Source: Paraburkholderia phenazinium (GTDB lineage Bacteria; Pseudomonadota; Gammaproteobacteria; Burkholderiales; Burkholderiaceae). Taken from it: a stretch of DNA of 64,000 nt. Positions within the stretch are counted from its first letter, which is position 1. Every line of letters begins with the position of its first letter. The notes under the pieces are model-generated. The model was not told where the DNA came from, searched no databases, and worked only from the letters and a program-made list of their open reading frames with translations. Shown piece by piece: positions 8,739 to 17,558 of the stretch. The DNA is taken from assembly GCF_900142845.1 (NCBI RefSeq), contig NZ_FSRU01000001.1, forward strand, positions 2,914,001-2,978,000, given 5' to 3'. Position numbers and translations under genes: made by a program.

Positions 8739-9626
8739 ATGACTACCGAACTCAATTATCTGCGCACGTGGATCGGCCGCACCCAGGCCGAACAGGAACT
8801 CGTCTCCCCTCGTCTTGCGCAACAACTCGCCGCCACGCTGGACTATGAGGACGTGCCGCGTGCCGGCTCTCCGTTGCCTCCCCTTTGGCACTGGGCGCTC
8901 TTTCCTCACATCGTTTCGCAACCGCAGGTTGGCATGGACGGGCATCCGAAACGCGGCGGATTCCTACCGCCCGTGCCTTTGCCCCGCCGTATGTGGGCGG
9001 GCAGCCGGGTCCGGTTCGAGCGGCCGCTCGTGGTCGGCAGCCTGGTCACCCGAACCTCGCAGATTGCCGACGTCGCCGCCAAGGAAGGACGCAGCGGAAA
9101 ACTCGTGTTTGTGCGTCTGCGTCATGAACTGGAAGACGCGGAAGGTCCGCTGCTTTCCGAGGAGCAAGACGTTGTTTATCGCGAGTCCGCGACGACGGCG
9201 TATAGCGCGGCGAACGGTCCGACGGCACCCGTGGAGTCCACATGGAAGCGGGATATCGTGCCGGACCCGGTCCTCCTGTTTCGCTACTCCGCCGATACCT
9301 TCAACGGGCATCGTATTCACTACGACCGGACCTACGCTCAGGAACAGGAAGGCTATCCCGCGCTGGTCGTACATGGACCGCTGACTGCGACCTTGCTGGT
9401 CGATCTCGTCCGACGCAGCCTTCCGGGCGAGTCGATCGCTTCGTTCTCGTTCAAGGCGGTCAACCCGCTCTTTGACGATGCCCCCTTTCATCTATACGCC
9501 GCGCGCGCAGCCGGATCGAACGAGGTGAAGCTTTGGGCGGCCAATCCGGAAGGCGTGTTGTGCGTCGAGGCAGCGGCAACGCTAACGGCGCGCGCGTGCT
9601 TTCCAACAATGAAACCGAAGGAGTAG
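8739..9626 (+). CDS. MaoC/hot-dog family enoyl-CoA hydratase (mesaconyl- or itaconyl-CoA hydratase-like)
   Basis: This 295-residue protein resembles the double hot-dog hydratases that act on mesaconyl-C4-CoA or itaconyl-CoA. The N-terminal half has the PLWHWALFPH run typical of that group. The C-terminal half carries the hydratase active-site pattern YSADTFNGHRIHYD, with the conserved histidine and acidic residues, followed by VVHGPLTATLLVDLV. It would add water to a 2,3-unsaturated acyl-CoA. It is the first gene of an operon that also encodes a CoA-transferase and a CitE-type lyase, the same enzyme set used for itaconate or mesaconate breakdown. The exact substrate is inferred. Confidence 0.83.
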   Translation: MTTELNYLRTWIGRTQAEQELVSPRLAQQLAATLDYEDVPRAGSPLPPLWHWALFPHIVSQPQVGMDGHPKRGGFLPPVPLPRRMWAGSRVRFERPLVVGSLVTRTSQIADVAAKEGRSGKLVFVRLRHELEDAEGPLLSEEQDVVYRESATTAYSAANGPTAPVESTWKRDIVPDPVLLFRYSADTFNGHRIHYDRTYAQEQEGYPALVVHGPLTATLLVDLVRRSLPGESIASFSFKAVNPLFDDAPFHLYAARAAGSNEVKLWAANPEGVLCVEAAATLTARACFPTMKPKE

Positions 9627-9632
9627 AGACAA

Positions 9633-10793
9633 GTGTTGGCTAACGTTGACCCCTATCAGGACATTCGCGAAGCGGTTCGCGATCTGTGTTCCAACTTCCC
9701 TGCCGAGTATTTCCGCAAGGTCGACGAGGAGCGCGCCTATCCCGAGACCTTTGTGCAAGCCCTGACCGACGCCGGTTGGCTGGCCGCCCTGATTCCGCAG
9801 GAATATGGCGGCTCCGGACTCGGGTTGACTGAAGCGTCGGTGATCATGGAAGAGATCAACCGCAGCGGCGGCAATTCCGGCGCGTGTCATGGACAGATGT
9901 ACAACATGGGAACGCTGCTCAGACACGGCTCCGCCGAGCAAAAGGCGCGATATCTGCCGGAGATCGCGAGCGGAAAATTGCGGCTTCAATCGATGGGCGT
10001 GACCGAGCCGACCACCGGCACCGATACCACCAGTCTGAAGACAACGGCCGTTCGCAAGGGTGACCGGTATATCGTCAATGGTCAGAAAGTCTGGATCTCG
10101 CGGATTCAACACTCCGATCTGATGATCCTGCTGGCGCGGACCACGCCGATCGCTCAGGTGGCCAAGAAATCTGAAGGCATGTCGATCTTCCTGGTCGACC
10201 TGCATCAGGCGGTCAAACAAGGCATGACGGTTCGCCCGATCCCAAACATGGTGAATCACGAGACTAACGAGCTCTTTTTCGACAACCTCGAGATTCCCGC
10301 GGAAAACCTGATTGGTGAAGAAGGCAAAGGCTTCAAGTACATCCTTGATGGCTTGAATGCCGAGCGGACGCTGATTGCCGCCGAGTGTATCGGCGACGGT
10401 TACTGGTTTCTCGACAAGGTTTGCAAGTACGTCAAGGAACGCGTCGTCTTCGGCCGCCCGATCGGACAGAACCAGGGCGTGCAGTTTCCGATCGCACGCG
10501 CCCACGTCAACGTCGAAGCGGCCAGCCTGATGCGCTATAAGGCCTGCGAGCTGTTCGACGCCAGACAACCCGCCGGCGCGCAAGCCAACATGGCCAAGCT
10601 GCTGGCCGCCGACGCCTCCTGGGAAGCGGCCAACGCGTGCCTGCAGTTCCACGGCGGCTTCGGCTTTGCGAACGAATACGACGTTGAACGCAAATTCCGC
10701 GAGACACGGCTCTATCAGGTGGCGCCGATCTCGACCAATCTCATTCTTTCGTATGTAGCCGAGCATCTGCTCGGGCTACCGCGTTCCTTCTAA
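9633..10793 (+). CDS. Acyl-CoA dehydrogenase family protein
   Basis: This 386-residue flavoenzyme has normal ACAD length. It contains MGVTEPTTGTDTTSLKT (FAD-binding region), VWISRIQHSDL, and FGRPIGQNQGVQFPIA. The usual YEGT catalytic motif near the C-terminus is replaced by YQVAPIST. A glutamate at about residue 244 in GLNAERT lies where isovaleryl-CoA dehydrogenase has its catalytic base. This suggests action on a 2-methyl or branched acyl-CoA. The GTG start at 9633 follows AAGGAG with ten bases between. It begins six bases after the hydratase stop. Electrons would pass to ETF. Confidence 0.9.
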   Translation: MLANVDPYQDIREAVRDLCSNFPAEYFRKVDEERAYPETFVQALTDAGWLAALIPQEYGGSGLGLTEASVIMEEINRSGGNSGACHGQMYNMGTLLRHGSAEQKARYLPEIASGKLRLQSMGVTEPTTGTDTTSLKTTAVRKGDRYIVNGQKVWISRIQHSDLMILLARTTPIAQVAKKSEGMSIFLVDLHQAVKQGMTVRPIPNMVNHETNELFFDNLEIPAENLIGEEGKGFKYILDGLNAERTLIAAECIGDGYWFLDKVCKYVKERVVFGRPIGQNQGVQFPIARAHVNVEAASLMRYKACELFDARQPAGAQANMAKLLAADASWEAANACLQFHGGFGFANEYDVERKFRETRLYQVAPISTNLILSYVAEHLLGLPRSF

Positions 10794-10803
10794 GGGGCTG
10801 CAC

Positions 10804-11982
10804 ATGAAACCGCTGGACGGCGTGAAGGTCATCACCCTCGAACACGCGATTGCAGCACCGTTTTGCACCCGCCAACTTGCCGATCTCGGCGCACGCGTGA
10901 TCAAGATCGAGCGTCCGGGCACAGGCGACTTCGCGCGCGCCTACGACGAGCGCGTACACGGCATGGCCTCGCACTTTGTATGGTGCAACCGCTCGAAGGA
11001 AAGCCTCACGCTGGACGTCAAGGCCCCGCAGGCGCAGGGCATCTTCGAGCGCCTGCTCGACGATACCGACGTGCTGGTGCAGAACCTGGCACCCGGCGCC
11101 GCGGCGCGACTGGGGCTGTCGTATGAAGCGTTGCGTGAGAAGTATCCCCGCCTGATTGTCTGCAACATCTCGGGCTACGGATCCGATGGCCCGTATCGCG
11201 ACAAGAAAGCCTACGATTTGCTGATCCAGAGCGAGTCCGGTTTTCTTTCAATTACCGGAGGCCCGGACTCGCCCGCGAAGGCCGGGTGTTCCATCGCCGA
11301 TATCGCAGCAGGGATGTACGCGTACACCAACATTCTCGCCGCGCTTCTGCAACGTTCGAAGACAGGTTTGGGAAGAGAAATCGACGTCTCGATGCTCGAG
11401 AGCATGGTGGAGTGGATGACGTATCCCCTTTACTACGCGTTCGATGGCGCATCGCCGCCGCCTCGCGCCGGAGCCGCTCACGCGACCATCTACCCCTATG
11501 GCCCTTTCCCTGCCGGGGACACAAAGACCGTCATGCTGGGGTTGCAGAACGAGCGTGAGTGGGGCGTCTTCTGCGCAAAGGTTCTGCTCGCACCCGAGCT
11601 GGCTACCGATCCCCGCTTCAGCTCCAATTCGAAGCGGGTGGCGGCGCGCGAGGCGTTGCGCGACATCATCGTCGCCGTGTTCGGCGAACTGACCTCGGAA
11701 GAAGTCATCAGCCGGCTCGATCACGCGCAGATTGCCAACGCGCGAATGAACGATATGTCCGACGTGTGGGCGCATCCACAGCTTAAAGAACGCAATCGCT
11801 GGGTGAACATCGACTCGCCCGCCGGCTCCATTCCCGCCTTGCTGCCGCCTGGCATCGATACGGCATCCGATGTCCGGCTCGACCCCGTCCCCGCACTGGG
11901 CCAGCACACCGAAGCCCTTTTGAGCGAATTGGGTTTTTCAACCGATGCCGTCCGCGAACTTCGCGACGGGGCCGTCGTATAA
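10804..11982 (+). CDS. Class III (CaiB/BaiF) CoA-transferase
   Basis: This 392-residue protein has the class III CoA-transferase layout, starting MKPLDGVKVITLEHAIAAPF and with GARVIKIERPGTGDFAR. The catalytic aspartate is probably Asp138 in KAYDLLIQSESG. These enzymes move CoA between carboxylic acids. Here it would activate the free acid that enters the pathway, with succinyl-CoA or acetyl-CoA as likely donor (inference). It sits ten bases downstream of the dehydrogenase in the same operon. Confidence 0.9.
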   Translation: MKPLDGVKVITLEHAIAAPFCTRQLADLGARVIKIERPGTGDFARAYDERVHGMASHFVWCNRSKESLTLDVKAPQAQGIFERLLDDTDVLVQNLAPGAAARLGLSYEALREKYPRLIVCNISGYGSDGPYRDKKAYDLLIQSESGFLSITGGPDSPAKAGCSIADIAAGMYAYTNILAALLQRSKTGLGREIDVSMLESMVEWMTYPLYYAFDGASPPPRAGAAHATIYPYGPFPAGDTKTVMLGLQNEREWGVFCAKVLLAPELATDPRFSSNSKRVAAREALRDIIVAVFGELTSEEVISRLDHAQIANARMNDMSDVWAHPQLKERNRWVNIDSPAGSIPALLPPGIDTASDVRLDPVPALGQHTEALLSELGFSTDAVRELRDGAVV

Positions 11983-12006
11983 TCCCTCAGTCAAGGTAAG
12001 CCTGTT

Positions 12007-13383
12007 ATGAGCAACGCACAGATTCTGGCTTCGTTTGCGGCCAATCTCGAGTTTGAGCAGATCCCCAAGGACGTCGTGGCACGCACGGAAGACCTCTTCC
12101 TCGACTGGTTCGGATCCGCATTGGCTGGCCGCGGTGCACGCCCCGTCGAGACGATCCGGAAACTCGCACAGGACTTCGGCCCGCATTACGGCCCCTGCGA
12201 AGTGCTGATCTCCCGCCGAACCACCAGCCCGCTCTTCGCGGCAATGATCAATGGTGCGGCGTCGCACTTCGCCGAGCAGGACGACCTCCACAACAGTTCA
12301 GTTCTCCACCCGGCAACCGTCGTTTTCCCGGCAGCGTGGGCTGCCGCTCAAGCACTCGGCAGAAGCGGCAAGGAGTTCATTGCCGCATCCGTCGCGGGCT
12401 ACGAAGTGGGCATCCGCGTCGGCGAATTCCTCGGTCGATCGCACTACAAGATTTTTCATACCACCGGGACCGTCGGTACGATCGCGGCCGCGGCGGCGGT
12501 CGGCAAGCTTTTGCGGCTGAGCGGCGAACAGATGGTGAATGCGTTCGGCTCCGCCGGCACCCAGGCAGCCGGGCTCTGGGAATTCCTGAAAGACGCTGCG
12601 GACTCCAAACAACTGCATACGGCCAAGGCGGCAGCGAACGGTCTCCTCGCGGCCTACCTGGCGGCCGACGGTTTCACTGGCGCGAAAGACATCTTCGAAG
12701 GCGGCAAAGGCATGGGCGCCGGCATGTCCACGCAAACGCATCCGGAGAAACTCGTTGACGCACTCGGCACGCGCTGGGCGCTGAGCGAGACGTCCTTCAA
12801 ATTTCACGCCTCATGCCGGCATACCCATCCGGCGACCGATGCCCTGTTGCAGGTCATCAGGCGGGAGCGGATCGTACCGGACGACATCGAGACGGTGGTG
12901 ACACATGTTCACCAGGCTGCCATCGATGTCCTCGGACCGGTAACCGATCCGCAGACAGTGCATCAGGCGAAGTTCTCCATGGGCACTGTGCTCGCCATCG
13001 CTGCCGAGTTTGGCCACGCCGGCGTCCGGGAGTTCGACGCCCACTACAGGGAAAGCCGGATCTCGCACTTCTGCAAGAAAGTTTCGATGGTGCTCGACCG
13101 TGAGGTCGATACAGCCTATCCGTCGCGCTGGATCGGCAAGGTCACCGTGCAGACCAAAGATGGTCGCACTTTCGCTGGTCGCGTGGATGATCCCAAGGGA
13201 GATCCCGGCAACACCCTCACGCGCGCCGAACTCGAGCATAAAGCGCTCACGCTTGGCTTGTACGGCAATGCGGCCACCGAAGACGAACTCAAGCACGCCA
13301 TTGCGTCCATATGGGCGATTGGCGATGCGCTCGTCGTCCCCAAACTGCTCCCCGACTCGAAACTGGAGACTCATCATGGCTAA
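12007..13383 (+). CDS. MmgE/PrpD family protein
   Basis: This protein has 458 residues. MmgE/PrpD includes 2-methylcitrate dehydratase, cis-aconitate decarboxylase and iminodisuccinate epimerase. Family features are DLFLDWFGSALAGRGARP, NGAASHFAEQDD, FHTTGTVGTIAAAAAVGKLL and FHASCRHTHPATDAL. It does not settle which reaction is catalysed. In this operon it might prepare a branched di- or tricarboxylic acid for CoA transfer. The stop overlaps the start of the CitE-type gene by eight bases, so the two are translationally coupled. Confidence 0.87.
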   Translation: MSNAQILASFAANLEFEQIPKDVVARTEDLFLDWFGSALAGRGARPVETIRKLAQDFGPHYGPCEVLISRRTTSPLFAAMINGAASHFAEQDDLHNSSVLHPATVVFPAAWAAAQALGRSGKEFIAASVAGYEVGIRVGEFLGRSHYKIFHTTGTVGTIAAAAAVGKLLRLSGEQMVNAFGSAGTQAAGLWEFLKDAADSKQLHTAKAAANGLLAAYLAADGFTGAKDIFEGGKGMGAGMSTQTHPEKLVDALGTRWALSETSFKFHASCRHTHPATDALLQVIRRERIVPDDIETVVTHVHQAAIDVLGPVTDPQTVHQAKFSMGTVLAIAAEFGHAGVREFDAHYRESRISHFCKKVSMVLDREVDTAYPSRWIGKVTVQTKDGRTFAGRVDDPKGDPGNTLTRAELEHKALTLGLYGNAATEDELKHAIASIWAIGDALVVPKLLPDSKLETHHG

Positions 13384-14203
13384 CCTGGCACCCCGGTCCT
13401 ATCTCTTCGTTCCCGGAAACCGGCCTGACCGGTTTGCCAAGGCTGCGGCGTCGGGCGTCGACGTTGTCGTTATCGATCTGGAAGACGCCGTCCCTGCCGC
13501 CGAAAAGAGGATTGCGCGAGCCGCTCTGGCCGAGTGGCTGTCCACCAACAGCACGCCGGTCGCGGTGCGGGTGAACGACGTGAACAGCGAATGGTTTCGC
13601 GATGACATCGCCGTATGCCGTGCGCCCTCCGTGGCCGCTGTCATGCTGCCCAAGACCGAACGCATCGACGATATTTTCCTGTGCGAGTTCGCCGGCAAGC
13701 CGACCGATATCCTGCCGATGATCGAGACCGCGCAGGGTTTTCGGAATGTGGTCGCGATCGCCCAGCACCGGCTGACCACGCGGCTCGTCTTCGGCAATGT
13801 GGATTTCCAGCTTGACCTCGGCATCGACGGAGACGATGAGCAGCTCCTGTACTTTCGCTCGCAGATCGTCTTCGCTTCTCGCATTGGCAACCTGCTTTCG
13901 CCGGTAGATGGTGTCAGTACCACGCTGGACGATCCCGAGCAGATCACACGCGACACCCTCCGTGCAAAGCGGCTCGGTTTCGGCGCCAAGCTTTGCATTC
14001 ATCCGAAGCAGGTGGCGGCAGTCAACGCTGCGTTCATTCCCGGCGAGAAGGACGTCGAATGGGCACAGCGGGTTGTAGACGGCGCCGCTGCATCTCATGG
14101 AGCGGCCGTCGCGGTGGACGGCCGTATGGTCGACCGGCCGGTCATTTTGAAGGCCCAGGAAATCCTCGCGGAGTCTCAGCGCCGTCGACGCCTGGGCGTT
14201 TGA
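13376..14203 (+). CDS. CitE-type CoA-ester lyase (HpcH/HpaI family)
   Basis: This 275-residue protein starts MANLAPRSYLFVPGNRPDRF, the standard CitE/citramalyl-CoA or malyl-CoA lyase N-terminus. It has VVVIDLEDAVPAAEK, MIETAQGF and FGNVDFQLDLGID, which supply the metal- and CoA-binding residues. The ATG at 13376 overlaps the MmgE gene. An upstream extension of the frame is not coding. It probably cleaves a 3-hydroxyacyl-CoA such as citramalyl-CoA to pyruvate plus acetyl-CoA, which fits the hydratase in the same operon (inference). Confidence 0.88.
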   Translation: MANLAPRSYLFVPGNRPDRFAKAAASGVDVVVIDLEDAVPAAEKRIARAALAEWLSTNSTPVAVRVNDVNSEWFRDDIAVCRAPSVAAVMLPKTERIDDIFLCEFAGKPTDILPMIETAQGFRNVVAIAQHRLTTRLVFGNVDFQLDLGIDGDDEQLLYFRSQIVFASRIGNLLSPVDGVSTTLDDPEQITRDTLRAKRLGFGAKLCIHPKQVAAVNAAFIPGEKDVEWAQRVVDGAAASHGAAVAVDGRMVDRPVILKAQEILAESQRRRRLGV

Positions 14204-14229
14204 TTCAACCTCAAGAGGAGACGAAAGTC

Positions 14230-15708
14230 ATGCAACGGTTTGAGATGTATATCAACGGCGAATCCTGCGCGCCGGCTTCGGGCGAATGGTTCGACACGGA
14301 GAATCCCTTCACCGGCGAAACGTGGGCGCAGATTGCCAAAGGCAACGCGACAGACGTCGATCGGGCTGTGCAGTCGGCGCATGCCGCCTTCAGTACAGGA
14401 CCATGGTCGCAGATGTCGCCGAGCCAGCGCGGTCTGCTGCTTCATCGGGTAGGCGACCTGATCGCACGAGACGCCAGGCGGCTTGCCGAACTCGAAGTTC
14501 GTGACAACGGCAAGCTCATGGCGGAAATGCTGGGCCAGTGCCAGTACCTGCCGCAGTGGTACTACTACTTTGGCGGCCTCGCGGACAAGATTCAGGGCGC
14601 GGTCATCCCGCTCGACAAGAAAGGCTACTTCAACTACACCCGCAACGAGCCGCTGGGTGTCGTCGCCGCCATTACGCCGTGGAATTCGCCCCTGTTGCTC
14701 GCCACATGGAAAATTGCGCCCGCGTTGGCCGCGGGCTGCACGGTCGTGATCAAGCCATCCGAGTTCACTTCTGCGTCCACGATCGAGTTCGCCAAGCTCT
14801 TCACCGAGGCCGGCTTTCCGCCGGGCGTCGTGAACGTCGTAACCGGATTCGGGGCGGACGTCGGCTCCCCTCTGGTAGAGCATCCTCTGGTCAAGAAGAT
14901 CACCTTCACCGGTGCGGACTCCACCGGCCGGGCCATCAACGAGGCAGCAGCCCGTCAGTTCAAACACGTGAGTCTCGAACTGGGCGGCAAGTCGCCCAAT
15001 ATCGTGTTCGAAGATGCAGATCTGGAAGATGCGGTGAATGGCGCGGTTTCCGGCATCTTTGCTGCGACCGGGCAAACCTGCATTGCCGGATCGCGGTTGT
15101 TGCTGCAAGAAAGTATCTACGACACCTTCGTCGACAAACTTCTGACGCTGGCACGGACCGCGGAAATGGGTAATCCGTCGAGTATGGACACGCAGGTCGG
15201 GCCGGTCACCACGCGCCCGCAGTATCAGAAGGTCCTCTCCTACATCGAAACCGCAACCCAGGAAGGCGCGACCTTGCTGCTCGGCGGGAAGCCTGGCAGC
15301 GGCCCCGAATGCGGCAACGGCTGGTTCGTCGAACCCACGATCTTCGGCGACGTGAACAACAAGATGCGAATCGCGCAGGAAGAGGTCTTTGGTCCTATCC
15401 TCTCGATCATCAGGTTCAAGGACGAGGACGACGCGGTGGCACTGGCCAATGACGTGCGTTTCGGCCTAGGCTCAGGCGTCTGGACGAAGGATATGGGCCG
15501 CTCCCTTCGTGTCGCCGAAAGGCTGCAGGCCGGCATGGTGTGGGTGAACAGCTATCGCGCGGTGAGCTACATGTCGCCGTTCGGCGGCTACAAGGATTCC
15601 GGACTGGGCCGCGAGAACGGCATCGACGCGATCCGCGAGTATCTGCAAACGAAGAGCATCTGGATCAATACCGGCGTCAAGACGGCGAATCCGTTCGTCA
15701 TGAGGTAA
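14230..15708 (+). CDS. NAD(P)-dependent aldehyde dehydrogenase
   Basis: This 492-residue enzyme has the full aldehyde dehydrogenase fold. ITPWNSPLLLATWKIAPALAAG binds the cofactor, SLELGGKSPNIVFED holds the general-base glutamate, and GQTCIAGSRLLLQ holds the catalytic cysteine. The start is set by MQRFEMYINGES, preceded by AAGAGGAG. It closes the operon 26 bases after the lyase. The aldehyde oxidised is unknown. It resembles betaine- or semialdehyde-type dehydrogenases. Confidence 0.92.
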   Translation: MQRFEMYINGESCAPASGEWFDTENPFTGETWAQIAKGNATDVDRAVQSAHAAFSTGPWSQMSPSQRGLLLHRVGDLIARDARRLAELEVRDNGKLMAEMLGQCQYLPQWYYYFGGLADKIQGAVIPLDKKGYFNYTRNEPLGVVAAITPWNSPLLLATWKIAPALAAGCTVVIKPSEFTSASTIEFAKLFTEAGFPPGVVNVVTGFGADVGSPLVEHPLVKKITFTGADSTGRAINEAAARQFKHVSLELGGKSPNIVFEDADLEDAVNGAVSGIFAATGQTCIAGSRLLLQESIYDTFVDKLLTLARTAEMGNPSSMDTQVGPVTTRPQYQKVLSYIETATQEGATLLLGGKPGSGPECGNGWFVEPTIFGDVNNKMRIAQEEVFGPILSIIRFKDEDDAVALANDVRFGLGSGVWTKDMGRSLRVAERLQAGMVWVNSYRAVSYMSPFGGYKDSGLGRENGIDAIREYLQTKSIWINTGVKTANPFVMR

Positions 15709-15718
15709 CAAGGAAATG

Positions 15719-15738
15719 CCCCGCGAAACACTGCGGGG
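15719..15738. terminator. GC-rich hairpin after the aldehyde dehydrogenase
   Basis: Perfect arms CCCCGC (15719-15724) and GCGGGG (15733-15738) enclose an eight-base loop, just after the operon's stop codon. No T-run follows, so its role as a terminator is tentative. Confidence 0.4.
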
Positions 15739-15748
15739 TAACCTGGCA

Positions 15749-15780
15749 ATCCATTCTGGTAATCAGGATAGCGAATGGAT
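15749..15780. terminator. Second hairpin between convergent genes
   Basis: Arms ATCCATTC (15749-15756) and GAATGGAT (15773-15780) match perfectly around a 16-base loop. It lies in the short space between the aldehyde dehydrogenase and the convergent VOC gene, so it could stop transcription from either side. There is no T-run. Confidence 0.35.
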
Positions 15781-15843
15781 CACGCGTTGCCTTGCGCAAC
15801 GCCTCGAATCATTCCACGAAACGCTTTGCAAGCGCCTGGACTG

Positions 15844-16329
15844 TCAGGACTTGATACCTTGAGCGGCCCGGGTACTCGGCGCCCGGACCTCCAGCGTGAT
15901 CCCAGCCCCTTCGTCGACGGTCTTGAAGTACGTGAAGCCACTTCGATCATCGAGACGCCCGCGGGCGAGCACATCCACTCCGGCGCGCGCAGCGAGTTCC
16001 TCGGCCTTGTCGCAACTCTCGACAGAGAAGCCGAGATGAAAGACACCTTCGCCTCGCGTTTCCAGAAACCGTCGTTGCGGCGTATCGCCGTCTCCCGGCT
16101 GGCAAAGCTGCAACTGGGCGTTGTCGATATTCGCAAACTTGTAGCGCATTTTGAGAAAGGCCGGACGATCATAGCCGTCCAGTTGGTACGCGTCCAACGG
16201 TGGAAAGTCAGTCCACGGACCGACCCCAATCGACTCGTAATACTTCACAGCGTTTTCGATATCGCGGACCACGATGCAGATGTGGTGCAGTTTCTGAAAA
16301 ATCGGCAGCTTGTCCATCGTGAGCTTCAT
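15844..16329 (-). CDS. VOC (glyoxalase/methylmalonyl-CoA epimerase-like) family protein
   Basis: This protein has about 161 residues. It has two paired beta-alpha-beta modules (FQKLHHICIVVRDIENAVKY and GVFHLGFSVESCDKAEEL) with metal-ligand histidines, as in methylmalonyl-CoA epimerase and related dioxygenases. The start chosen is MKLTMDK at 16329; MDKLPIF at 16317 is also possible, and the longer upstream frame is not coding-like. It lies 73 bases downstream of the quinone reductase on the same strand. An acyl-CoA epimerase role would suit the facing CoA operon, but this is inference. Confidence 0.8.
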   Translation of the reverse strand: MKLTMDKLPIFQKLHHICIVVRDIENAVKYYESIGVGPWTDFPPLDAYQLDGYDRPAFLKMRYKFANIDNAQLQLCQPGDGDTPQRRFLETRGEGVFHLGFSVESCDKAEELAARAGVDVLARGRLDDRSGFTYFKTVDEGAGITLEVRAPSTRAAQGIKS

Positions 16330-16402
16330 CCCTGGTCGGTGTTGACGCTGGACTGCAGAACCTTTCGAGGCTACCGCGGCCCGCTTTGAAGAAACGGCAG
16401 GA

Positions 16403-17212
16403 TCAACCCGCCTTGGCAATCTTCTTCGGCGTATACGTCTGTGCCGCATCATCATGCGACTGGCCGATGCCTGGGTTCCATTGGAAGCCGGAACGCGCCA
16501 CGACTCCCGGCTTCAGGCGCTGGTCCGGACCAAAGTCCGCAAACGGATGGAAGAACAGAGGCTCTGTGCTCTCAAGCGCGCGCAACCGCGCCGCGTAAGC
16601 GTCCAGGTACGCCTGCCGCTCCTCGACGCTCACGCGCCCGGGCATCCACGACACGTGCGGCGGCAGCACATCGAAGCCGAGGTAATTGAAAATCCCGTTG
16701 TGGATCGGCCAGAGAATGTGGTTGATATCGCCGTCCACGCCATCCGGTTCGTAGAGGCTCGCCGCCGTTCCCGTCGTGGTCGACACCATCGCCTTGCGGC
16801 CCTTGAACATGCCGGTCTCGTATTTACGGCCGGTGGCATAGGCGAACCCACGCGTCATGATGCGATCCACCCAGCCCTTCAGGATGGCGGGCATCCCGAA
16901 CCACCACATCGGATACTGGAAGATGATCAGATCGGACCACAGCACCTTCTGCTGCTCGGCATAGACATCCGGCGTCGGTTTCGTGGACGTCCCGAACATG
17001 TGCTCCTGTTCCGCCGAAAGATCGAGGAATTCAGGGTTGAGACGTTCGCCTACAAAGTCTTCCGCGCCGAGCTCGGGCCGCCACTTCATCTGGTACAGGT
17101 CCGTTACCTGAACCTCGTGCCCCTGCTCTATCAGGGTAGAGACAGCCGTGTCTTTGAGCGCACCGTTGAACGACTTAGGTTCGGGGTGGGCGAAAACGAT
17201 AAGCACTTTCAT
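16403..17212 (-). CDS. NAD(P)H:quinone oxidoreductase, flavodoxin-fold (NQO1/MdaB type)
   Basis: This 269-residue protein starts MKVLIVFAHPEPKSFNGAL, the classic FMN/FAD-binding start of the NQO1-like family. FQYPMWWFGMPAILKGWVDR is the second signature and TTTGTAASLYEPDG is a flavin-contact loop. It reduces quinones or other electrophiles by two electrons. The long C-terminal tail after residue 220 is specific to the bacterial group. It lies downstream of livF on the same strand, but a gap of about 350 bases with its own palindrome suggests a separate promoter. Confidence 0.88.
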   Translation of the reverse strand: MKVLIVFAHPEPKSFNGALKDTAVSTLIEQGHEVQVTDLYQMKWRPELGAEDFVGERLNPEFLDLSAEQEHMFGTSTKPTPDVYAEQQKVLWSDLIIFQYPMWWFGMPAILKGWVDRIMTRGFAYATGRKYETGMFKGRKAMVSTTTGTAASLYEPDGVDGDINHILWPIHNGIFNYLGFDVLPPHVSWMPGRVSVEERQAYLDAYAARLRALESTEPLFFHPFADFGPDQRLKPGVVARSGFQWNPGIGQSHDDAAQTYTPKKIAKAG

Positions 17213-17372
17213 GCGACAACTCCATAAAAACCGGTTCGTTGAGCGGGCTGGCCGTTGGCGTACGCTCGGATTCGGATCACCGCCGGGTGCAATCCCGTCA
17301 CGGTGACCGGTCAGGTCTGTAGCATTCTGGATGTTTACCCAAGCCCGGTCTTGAAGGGGCTCGGCTAATTTT

Positions 17373-17386
17373 TGCGGAATTTTGCA
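17373..17386. promoter_or_regulatory. Palindrome TGCGGAATTTTGCA upstream of the quinone reductase
   Basis: It differs from the site at 7542-7555 at one base and keeps the dyad TGCNNAATTNNGCA. It lies 161 bases upstream of the quinone reductase start, in the space after livF. The pair suggests one regulator acting on both loci. Confidence 0.35.
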
Positions 17387-17558
17387 CAGTATTTGATCGC
17401 CTTCGTCACTTGCAGGGTCAAAAATCCCTTTCCAGCATGCCGTTCCCGATCTTCGACCCACCCTGCGTGGTGCGGAGAATTGCCAAAATTCCCGCGCATC
17501 GCCGGCCGGATCGGTGCAGATGAGCGAGCCATGCGCCGGATCACCCCGGGTCAGCGGA

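Noticed and set aside
9582..10766. Long minus-strand frame of 394 codons opposite the acyl-CoA dehydrogenase
   Set aside because: It is an antisense shadow from high GC at third codon positions. It has no family likeness, while the plus strand encodes a clear enzyme.
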